From positions 11,442,798-11,506,797 of the forward strand of contig OZ020260.1 of the NCBI GenBank assembly GCA_963971285.1: a stretch of 64,000 nt of DNA. Direction: 5' to 3'. Below, piece after piece: positions 50,601 through 59,000 of the stretch. Position numbers and translations under genes: made by a program. Every line of letters begins with the position of its first letter. Positions within the stretch are counted from its first letter, which is position 1. Under the pieces are notes generated by a model. The model was not told the DNA's origin, did no database searches, and worked only from the letters and a program-made list of their open reading frames with translations. The stretch is from Astropecten irregularis (lineage: Eukaryota > Echinodermata > Asteroidea > Paxillosida > Astropectinidae).

Positions 50601-51315
50601 AATGACCAAGCACCAAACTACCTACGTGAACTCATTTACATTAAGGAACCTTCTCGTACTCTAAGATCAAATGCTGCAACCATTTTACAACGGAGAACTG
50701 TCAACACTAGCACATAATGGCCAGAGATCATTTTCATACATAGCTCCCGAACTCTGGAACCGGCTTCCAATACATATCAGAAATGCTCACTCACTGGATT
50801 ATTTCAAGAAATCGCTTAAAACTCATCTGCTCACTCAGTGATTTTTCAATATCCTGCCAGCTATCTCACATTGGTGTATTCTCATTTGCCTAATAGTTGT
50901 ATAAAATTAAAGTAGTTTAAGTACATGTAGTTAATTTCTTTGTATGTTTGATTCATGCCTGTACAGCGCATTGGGGTCTGTCTGACGGAATGCGCTCTAA
51001 AAGAGTGATTTATTATTATTATTATTATTAATTTGTCTCGCGGTCGACTTGTCTGACATTCATTAAGCAGCTCTTGTATTGTGTGGTACATTAGGTGCAG
51101 AGGGTTAGGGTTTATTGGAGACATCTGCAGTCTACATTTAAAACTATATCATATTTTCTTCCTTGATTTGATCACAGGAGGTATCACAGAAGAGTGAACT
51201 CGTCACACAGCTTGAGAAGGACAAAGCTGCTCTTATACGGCAGCTCTTTGAAGCAAGAGGAAAGAAGATCATCAACAACAACAAGGAGCTACCGGAAAAC
51301 ACAACCTTTATATAA
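29674..51315 (+). CDS. SAPCD2: Suppressor APC domain-containing protein 2-like, six coding exons
   Basis: In vertebrates SAPCD2 acts in mitotic spindle orientation and cell polarity and binds APC. Exons: 29674-30451, 33637-33782, 43471-43626, 44288-44389, 46790-46939, 51178-51315. Phases agree throughout and total 1470 bp (489 aa; human about 394). Exon 1 encodes the conserved N-terminal block, FPKAFVASLKVLFDILDEDA then LPFGVLTGLRKATPKNGKLS, with a complete EF-hand loop at residues 36-47, followed by a basic, Ser/Pro/Gln-rich linker. Exon 3 begins the coiled coil LKRMKQLEQERDVLLQGM and contains AKDWYQRQLAYV. Exon 5 has a serine run. The last exon holds the suppressor-APC signature QLEKDKAALIRQLFEARGKK. 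Exon 2 is the least conserved. Intron 2 (9.7 kb) and intron 5 (4.2 kb) are full of transposons. SAPCD1 is the alternative vertebrate paralogue name; an unduplicated invertebrate gene would be co-orthologous to both. Confidence 0.9.
31039..31423. mobile_element. TAA-flanked MITE with internal terminal-repeat copies (Harbinger-like)
   Basis: AGCCCTGTCCGCACTGGACT at the left and AGTCCAGTGCGGACAGGGCT at the right form exact inverted ends, flanked by TAA on both sides. The motif GTCCAGTGCGGAC recurs inside near 31107 and 31228 and in altered form near 31327. It lies in SAPCD2 intron 1. Confidence 0.8.
33330..33480 (-). mobile_element. tRNA-like element bounded by inverted repeats, copy 7 (degenerate)
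   Basis: Minus strand: AACAAAGATATTTCACTAAT, GGGACACCATC and a decayed core (about 33360-33432) lacking a clean B box. Confidence 0.5.
35968..36272 (-). mobile_element. Internally repetitive GGAGGATT-rich element, copy 2
   Basis: Inverse orientation of 11640-11922, sharing CAAAATGAGAGGTACCTGAT, ATTGGCCCTACCTCAAAAAA and CTCCTCCAGTGGTCCTCACT. Confidence 0.75.
36978..37341 (-). mobile_element. TTAA-flanked MITE, family A, most complete copy
   Basis: TTAAAGGTAGTGTCATACTT at the left and AAGTACGATATAACCTTTAA at the right, with all internal family blocks present, including AAGATGGTGGTGGTAGAAAC and ATTTTCACAGATGACTG. Confidence 0.9.
38436..38587. mobile_element. Hairpin element, copy 2 of 2
   Basis: CACTAACGCTTTGCGATCAT is mirrored by ATGATCGCAAAGTGTTAGTG. 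The centre CTACGCAAAGTAGCG matches the copy at 14137. Confidence 0.8.
41222..41350. mobile_element. Hairpin element with TGGGAGACTTT ends, copy 2
   Basis: TGGGAGACTTTGGAGAACC at the left and CTAAAGTCTCCCA at the right; inner GAGCATGCTCACAATTGCGC as in the copy at 19912. Confidence 0.75.
41950..42202. mobile_element. MITE with GGGGCCAATTT ends, copy 2
   Basis: GGGGCCAATTTTATAGAGCT at the left and AGCTCTATGAAATTGGCACC at the right, with inner AAGCACCA/TGTGCTTA arms. Confidence 0.8.
43638..43895. mobile_element. Hexanucleotide-armed foldback element, copy 3
   Basis: Starts 12 bases after the donor of SAPCD2 exon 43471-43626. GGCTCCGGCTCCGGCTCCAG units at the left, GGAGCTGGAGCTAGCTGAGC units at the right, internal TATCAAAATAGAGACTTTTG. 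A further related, weaker arm pair follows to about 44100. Confidence 0.8.
44390..46160 (+). other. SAPCD2: SAPCD2 intron 4, first part
   Basis: No gene or clear repeat family seen. Short frames here have no recognisable domains. Confidence 0.5.
46161..46596. mobile_element. Mariner-like MITE with CAGGGTGTCCC ends
   Basis: CAGGGTGTCCCCCAAAAAAT at the left and TTTTTTCTGGGACACCCTG at the right. Long inner arms (TCAAGATTCAGATATGTGAT and ATCACATATCTGAATCTTGA; GGCTATCACCATATAGAATT mirrored by AATTCTACATGGTGATAGCC after one offset) nearly fill it. TA lies before the left end, as in Tc1/mariner targets. Confidence 0.8.
49965..50390 (+). repeat. 33-bp terminal satellite inside the right arm
   Basis: About 13 units of GTCGAGTTGTCTTTGCG plus GTCGAGCTGTCTCGGA, two half-units of similar sequence. 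The left arm (48000-48090) has only about three. Open frames on both strands are a by-product. Confidence 0.9.
50386..51031 (+). mobile_element. 5'-truncated LINE (CR1/L2-like) 3' end, frame-shifted
   Basis: Translated pieces match the C-terminal signature of jockey/CR1/L2-type reverse transcriptases: LDTCNSLLHGLSDFQIHKLQ, RQQNAAARLV, LHWLTVKKRIIYKLILLTFK, ALNDQAPNYL, then ELWNRLPIHIRNAHS and FKKSLKTHLL, in shifted frames. The tail is GCGCTCTAAAAGAGTGATTT with an (ATT)n run to 51031. It sits inside the terminal satellite of the larger element. Confidence 0.85.
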
Positions 51316-53696
51316 AAAGCAGGGGAATCGCAAGCATCCCCAAGATGTGTAGGTAATAATCAGAAGTTTCAAGGCGAGAAACTTATGTTAAGTCTTCCAA
51401 ACCAGAAAAATTTCATAACACGTGTTCAAAATTCTCTTTTTGTGTGGTTTGTTTCCAAGACTTCTTTTTCAAGGAGTTATCCAACTTGTCTATTTAGTAC
51501 ATGTTTCATATTAAAAAGCATATTCCAAAGACATTAATTTATTTTCTTCATTTTTTCTTTACTTTTGTGACAACAATTATAGAAACAAAAGCAAGTCAAA
51601 ATTTAACAAAATTGTTAAATTCAAAACAAAATTTTATTCCTGTTGTACACGTTGAAACACAGCCATCGATTCCATCTGTGAAATCATTTTTTAAAATGAA
51701 TAAATTCATTGAAAGCATTAATTGCATGCCGCTTGAGCTATCTTCCCAACCCTTTAATTTATGCAAAAGAAAATGAATAAATAATTGCTGGAGTCTTTCA
51801 TAGAGAAATCAAATGATTACAGAGGCGGGAATAATGGAATAATGTTATTATGATTTGTATCAGTGAGATAATACCATTCATTCTGAGTAGACAATGCTTC
51901 AACTTGTCAGAATGCAAACGTGATAGAATCATGTCTTATTGACACAAATCATAGTGGTCTTGACTGACTTCAGAACCATACACACTTCCCCATAAAAAGG
52001 GGGTATACCTCTTGGCACTTTGATCAGTTTCTGTTCCAAATTGCTTTTTTCCCCTTTAAATTGCTACAAAGGGTCTCTGATCGTTCAAGGAACACATTTT
52101 TTAGTATCAATTTCTGGACTTTATTTTCCAAAAACTTGAAAGAAAAAAAGCAAGAGGAATCCCATGTCATTTTTTATAAATGAACAAAGATAATTGACTA
52201 AATTAGGGACACCACCAATGTAGGGCTGGATAGCTCAGTTGGTAGAGCACCTGTACAGTATTCAGGAGGTCGCCGGTTCGAATCCCGCTCCAGTCAATTT
52301 TTCTTTGTTCGCTTTTCAATCACTTTAATATTCAGTCAATTTCCTTATTTGATGATTATTTTTTTTATAAATGTTGGCTAAAAGAAAACACTCTCTGAAT
52401 TTCCAAGCTGTTGATCAAGCTTGTAGTTATTAGTTTGCAGTCAAATTGGTGAGTCATCTGTTTGCAGTGGGCGAGTCCGAGCTTTATCATTAACAGGGAC
52501 ACCTTTGTTTAATATCAATCACAGTCTCACAGATTACACTGTATTCATCATATTTTTTTTTTAAACAGTGACAACCCACGTTAATAATGTCACTCTCTTT
52601 GTATCTATGTACATGTATGAATACCCAACTGAATAATATTTATCATTTAACACTTGTATATTGCTTCTACAGTTTGCAAAAAAATATCCGTCTTTGGTAG
52701 ACTCTGTGTAAAAAAACCTCTGAAATTGAGATATATTTTTTAAAGCAACTTTTTTGTTTTGTCACTCGAGTGAAGACTTAAGTAACATTAGGTGGAAATT
52801 GAATGGGCTGGCATTTGAATCTCAAATATTTATCGCAGCGGAAGGTATTTGATAAGACTGACAGTAAGAATATGAAAAACGCAAAATAAGCAACATGAAC
52901 ATTAACAGGTGCTTATTTATGGCACTTTACCAGGTAATGGTACAAGTCAGACTATGTACTAGAACATTCTCTGTCACTATCGCACCATGTTTTACTGACA
53001 GCTAGAATTAATATGTTATTAAGGTATTACTGGTCATGACATGCCCTATAGTTGTACTCATGGCCATCATCAAGGTTTAGGTCCATGGTTCTTCCCTTGT
53101 GGAACATCTTCCATTGAAAATTATGGAAATTACATGAACATGGAGTTTATGACTTGTTCAGTTGTTGGATAGATTATGCCTAACTCCTGCTTGTATTGTA
53201 CCACGTGTGCTGTCCAGTCTCATACTTACGTACTTCCTTTTTATAATACACCTGTAAGTAGCTTACTGTAATACGACTATAGACGCTTACTCAATATTTT
53301 ACATTTCAAATTCCCTGAAAATTCACATTGACCAAATTGCCTTTCCTGGTTTTTTATGTAATTTATTACTATGCTGCTCTTTCTGTTCTTGCAGCTCAAT
53401 AATGACTCCAGTTTGAATATTTTTATAGAAAATGTTTGTTTCTTGCATAGTTTGAATTCATAAAATGTCGTTCCTTTTTTTACATCCAACTGCTGAGACC
53501 TGAAAACAGTTTCATATTTTGTACATGAGACATATTATATTCTGTGTGTTCATTGTTTTCTTTTATATACAAGAGTGTTGTAAAATAGACTTGTATGTAG
53601 TCAACTGTGTAAATAGACTGACAGTAGTTTAATATGAATCTCTGTCAACAAAAACGTAATGTGTGACCAGGACAAAGTCTAGTTTGATACAATAAA
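51316..53696 (+). other. SAPCD2: SAPCD2 3' UTR candidate
   Basis: After the stop at 51313-51315 the first good AATAAA outside repeats is at 53691-53696; an earlier one is near 51775. The long version would carry a tRNA-like element (52182-52315). No other gene seen. Confidence 0.4.
52182..52340 (+). mobile_element. tRNA-like element bounded by inverted repeats, copy 8
   Basis: The core 52224-52296 has D-arm GCTCAGTTGGTAGAGC and B-box GGTTCGAATCC; outer pair AACAAAGATAATTGACT and AGTCAATTTTTCTTTGTT. Nearly identical to copies 2 and 5. Confidence 0.8.
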
Positions 53697-56090
53697 ACCA
53701 ATTGGTAATACTTGGTTGTATAAATGCCTGTAATGCGTGAAATGTTTCATTATTTTCAAGGGAATTTCAATCGATTTAAAAATATTTGCTGATATTTTAA
53801 ATAGGGCAAGGGGCACCCCTGGTTATGGCCCAAACTTGAGATCAAAAAGTTGTTATCATGAACTTGATAAGTACAAGAAACACAATTATTATTTATTATT
53901 CTTAGATCATAAAGTAATCAATCACAGATTATCATTTCTCTTCAATATTTTGAAAAATGGCAAGGGATACCCCTTGTCACTTTTATCAATTTTGACCTTT
54001 TTCCCCAAAAATTATTTTTAATCATCTCAGTGGGTGTCAAAATTGTATAAATACTTGTCTCAGATCATAATGTTTTATATTTCGGCACATTTTGATCATT
54101 TTTCATTAAAAAATTAGCAAGGAGAACCCCTTTGTCTGTTTACAAATATTTGCCCCAAATTGACGTTTTCTTGTCATTATGGTTAAAATTGCTCCCGTAC
54201 GTTTCTGTGAGTTGTCAATTTCAAACTGATAACTACATTCTGTCCATATAGCCGGTACATTCATTCACCCATGGTTCCAGGTATTGTTACTCTTCCAAAT
54301 CAAGTAAATTTACAATATATTTCCATTATTCATCACCATACACACACTTTTGAAATAAAAATGTAATTAAAGTACAAATTTAAAACTTCTCTTTTGGCAA
54401 ATCAAAATAAACAAATCATCAGGAAGGAGCATACAGGGTATCTGACCAGGTTTGGGCAGGATTGTTGCTAGTTCAACCATCATATTAATCATAATTTAAT
54501 AATTCTTATTATGAACAAACATGTATGTATATAAGATACAATGTATGGTAAAAAGATTGGAAATTTTATTTGACATTCAACTGCAAATGGGCACCTTTAA
54601 AAAGGAAGAATAATACATGTAGATGGTGGTCAGGTGTAACAAATATTGTTCCAACCTGGTGGAATGACCTAAATTTTTAAACAATTACATGAAAACACAA
54701 ATTATTGCAAGCCCAGAATCCTAATACTGTAAGTTTAAATTCTTCACCTTTTGGAGAATTATAAAATACTTCATTATATTTTTTGCTATTAAATCCATTT
54801 TTTGTTGAACTTAAATGGTGGAGAAACAATAACATAAAGGATAAAAAAACATTCTTCTTTGTTGACAGTGTCGAATGTTAGTTCTGTTCATTTAGAATTT
54901 TACTTCAAATCATTCTCCATCAGGTAAAAATATAAAAAAGAATTGGATCTTATAAACAATAAACATCGGAGCAACAATAGATCAATCAATGTAACACTAG
55001 AGGGCGACAAACACTTTTATATGATGAAAAAATTTAATTTCAAATTCTAAAAAATTATTTCAATTCCCTCACTATGGAAAAACTTGCCATCAAAAGTTCA
55101 TTTGTTTTTTAATTGCACAAAGATCCGGTGCTTGATATATCCTCATTTTAAAAACAATTTGGCAAATTATTTGGAAAACCTCGTCACAGAAAAATGTTAA
55201 TTCATTAGGAATTGGCAATTGCACAAATGCATTGGGGACAGAAATTAAGAATTCACACACAAAAATATGAATTATGTAATTGTACACACAGTATTCACAC
55301 ATTTGTTTTAGGTAAACAAATTAAGTATCCCCATCCTAAATTGCATAACGCTGGTCAAAATATAAACAGACAAATGTTTTAATTATAAGACAAAACCCTG
55401 TAATAACATGCAAATTATCATAAGAAGTCCTGCATCACGCCAACTTGTCGTTGTCCTTGGTTTTCCTGTCCAGAGATAACAAAGATTGGTTGTTCCACAC
55501 TGATTTATCAGAACTAGCGATGGAACAAGTAGTTTGTCACAGACTTGCCGATGTATGCACACTAAATGATCTTGAAACCTTAACACATCTGGGGTCGATT
55601 TCACCAAATTCATTGTAACTTACTATCAATCGCAGGATGTATGATGCATTGCAGTCCTAGGTAGGATGTGATGGGTTATCCTTCGTACCTCAAGTTACGA
55701 TCGATCATAGGGCTTCGTGAAATCGATTTGGTAAGGCTTTGTGTGCAGTGCTGGATGGGTGTAGTAGTGTAGGGACTGAAAAGCAGTCTGATTGAGCAAA
55801 GTTTTGCTTGGACAGTGTTTGGCAGGCTGCCCCCCACACTGGGTGAGCATGAATGACTTGACGATTCGAAACATTCTGTTAGCATCTTACTATCAACAGC
55901 CCCATGAACAACAAATGCCAGTATTTGATCGAAAACTGGGTTATCCGTGCATGAAAACACTCAAAACAGGCGTCAGCTGCTTAAGGCTTAGCATGAGAGT
56001 TTGCTGAGTGATTTTCTTCATGCTAAGCAGAGTGGTTTAACTCAAGCCACAGTCGATGGTCTCTCATACCTGAAATTGACTGAAATACTG
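53697..56090. other. Convergent interval between SAPCD2 and MIGA
   Basis: AT-rich, no gene recognised. TTTATT at 54565-54570 is a possible MIGA poly(A) signal on the minus strand. A foldback lies at 55608-55745. Confidence 0.4.
55608..55745. mobile_element. Foldback element near the MIGA 3' end
   Basis: GTCGATTTCACCAAATTC at the left is mirrored by CTTCGTGAAATCGATTTGG at the right; GTAACTTACTATCAATCG by CAAGTTACGATCGATC. Confidence 0.6.
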
Positions 56091-59000
56091 TCATGAACTT
56101 AGCTTCACAGATGCCACTGTGCTGTAGTGCTTGGCCAGTGCCTGTATGTCGTCTGCTAGTTCCACCACGGCGCCGTAGCGGCACTTGCGAAGAGAGAACA
56201 TGTCTCGAGCGAAGCCCAGAACTTGGTCCTGAGGGCAGAAAAGGGAAAGACATTGACATAAGGAACAGATTGACTTATTTCATTCTCAGTTGAAGAATAG
56301 CAAATGTGCACCATCAAGTAAAGGCATAATGAATGGTGCAAGTTCACTGATATAACAGGGCACATTGTCACAAAATAGGATACAACTTGGTGGAACGACC
56401 AATATGCAACAAGTGTGTGCAAAGACGTTCAATATGAGGGGATACTAGGGTGCGAGGTTGGGTGGGCTGTAAGTGGGTTTAATGGGTGGGTTGAGGGTTG
56501 TTCGAGGGTGGGTTGTGGGTGGGTTATGGGTGGGTTGTGGGTGGGTTGTGGGTGGGTGGGTTTTGGGTAGATATTGGATGGTTTGTGGCTGGGTTTAATA
56601 AGGATGGGTGGATTACGGTTGGGTAAATGAGAGTGGGACACATACCTTGAAGAACTCCATGATGTGCTTGAGGTGATGGTCAGACCCCAAGAAGCCCCAG
56701 GCCAGCGCTGGAGTCACATAATATGAGATCTGGTACACCTTGGACAAAAAGCCTTTGGGATTCTGCCATGACATTAACAAAAATTACAAAAGACTCTTTC
56801 AGACCAAACATCAGTGCAAACTGAAAAACACTTGATCACCACAAGTTTTCGTCCTAAGTTTTCTACACAACGATATACAATCGCTTACGGTAGTAGATTT
56901 GTTTTGCTTACAGTTAGTGTATTTCACGGGGGAGTTTTCTTTTTGGTAACGTTAACCAAAGAATTTCTGCAGAATGCATATGATAGCACATTAGCAGAAA
57001 ATAACCACGGTTACCCTAGAAATTCTTCGCTAAGTCTTTCTTACGTATTCCATGACACGCGCGTAGCATTGCCCGTAAGCACAACAATAGGCTGTAACTG
57101 ATTCCATCTCAATCACAAAGAGTTGGGCATCAAACCAGTCTTCCCATCAAAAGTAAACCAAAAACATACAAACAAAAGTAAAGAGCGAGGGCGGAAAATT
57201 TCTAAGCCTGACGGAATGTCAGAGTTTGCTACAGCATATTAATGACCCACTGATTGTCCGAATGTAGCCCTCAGCTCGCTTGTGAATTTGATCATTCAAA
57301 ATTCTACAATTCATCTATACTTTGAAATCCTACCTGGAGCATTCTCCGTTTGGCAGCAAGGACGGACCACACGGCTGTGGATATCGCCTGAAAAAATAAA
57401 GACAATTTTTCTGTTTTTGAAATTATGAAATAATGACCTCCCTCCGAAATTGAAACAGTCTAGAAGGATGTCGATCCATATTGCGCCTAAATGACTCCAA
57501 ATGTTCTTTATCTGCGCATGGCTCTAACGAGAACCAAACTCCAGGCCTGAGCTTACACAGTCAAGAAGTCGAGCATTGATAATACTCTGGGTCATTTGTT
57601 ATGGTTCTTTTTTTGTTTATGATGTGCACAAGTGAACAATACCCCATGCAATGTGATCAGGGGCAGATTTCATAAAAACACTGCGATTACTCTGTGAATT
57701 GTCAGTACAGTGGAACGCCGGTATAAAACAAACACTGCAATACCAAACATTTGGCTATTCTGAACATCATCCTTGACTCCCAATTTGTGTGTACACTACA
57801 TACCACATGTGGTTCTTTAAATCACTATAACGAACGACCACTATAACGGACAATATCTGTGCATCCTGCCATATTCATTAAAGCAGTGATCCACTGTATT
57901 ACCATGGTGATTTGTATTGTGGCATCACTCTTTGCTTAGCAAAAAGAATGAATTTTATTATCATTTTATTGTGGAAGCTCTTCTAGAAGGCACTGACTGG
58001 CTGGAGATGGTGGCTCAAATCCTTGGGGGTGTACCTACCGTTTCTTTGACTCTGTTGGACAACCACCTATTCTGGACGACGCATGTGATGGACATCGGCG
58101 GGTCCTCAAGATCGTCAAAGGCATCTAGGAGCAGGAAATCTAAGACGATATCGTAGAAGGACAAAAAACGAACCTGAAAAACACAAAGATGCCATCAAAA
58201 TCTTGTTAAAAAAGGAACAAAATTGATCAGTGAATTCTACCTTCTGCTGACTGGAATTGACTTTAAAGAGCTTCGTGGCTGGGGATGGCTATAATTTCTT
58301 CAGCACAAAATAGTTTTGCTTTTATATCAGGAAGTTGTTACCGGCCAAATGTTCTCACCTTTCTCGCCCGGAGTTCCTTTTCAATCTCCTTGCGATTCTG
58401 TGTGTCCCTGATGTATTTTACCATCTCGTCAAATGCGTCGCCAAACTCTTCGGAATCCTGACACAAGTAAAAAAAACAGCAAGACAACAATGAACTTTAC
58501 TTTTACGGCTTAATTTGTACAAAAAGTGGCAAAGACTGAAATACAACTCGTAAAGGGATATTGAATTTTGGAGAACATGGAAAAGATACACATTTGTAAG
58601 AATTACCTGCAATTTAAACATTTATTTTCTATTTTAGTCTGTCTATTTTTCAGGTTGTTGGCAAATCTAGGATCAAGACTCAGCAGCAGCATTGCTGGTA
58701 GGTGCATTTTTTACAGTTGGCAAAAACATCTAACAATATGTTTTTGTTAAACTGATTTCTTTTAAATACAAGTAGATGAAACGGAATTTGATCTGAATTG
58801 GTTGCTCAACAAGTGACAGGTTTTCAATTTTAAGTACAAAGAAGGATGTTTTTCTGTGTTCTCTCAACACAAAGAAGAAGGATGTTGTTCTGTGTTCTTT
58901 CAACACAAAGAAGAAGGATGTTGTTCTGTGTTCTCTCAACACAAAGAAGAAGGATGTTGTTCTGTGTTCTTTCAACACAAAGAAGAAGGATGTTGTTCTG

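Larger units (their letters stand above)
47987..51061. mobile_element. 3.1-kb long-inverted-repeat transposon, non-autonomous, in SAPCD2 intron 5
   Basis: The left arm (47987-48405) and right arm (49690-50390 plus 51032-51061) are inverse copies; for example GGTAGTAGTAATTAGGAAGC at 48209 is mirrored by GCTTCCTAATTACTACTACC. Outer ends are GACAAGTCGACCACGAGACA and TCTCGCGGTCGACTTGTC. ATTAAGCAG flanks both sides (47978-47986 and 51062-51070), a candidate 9-bp target duplication of Mutator type. The middle (48460-49690) is AT-rich with no transposase frame. Confidence 0.75.

Noticed and set aside
57700..57890. Tigger/pogo transposon end
   Set aside because: CAGTGGAACGCCGGTATAA and ATAACGAACGACCACTATAA resemble such ends, but no matching second terminus could be confirmed.
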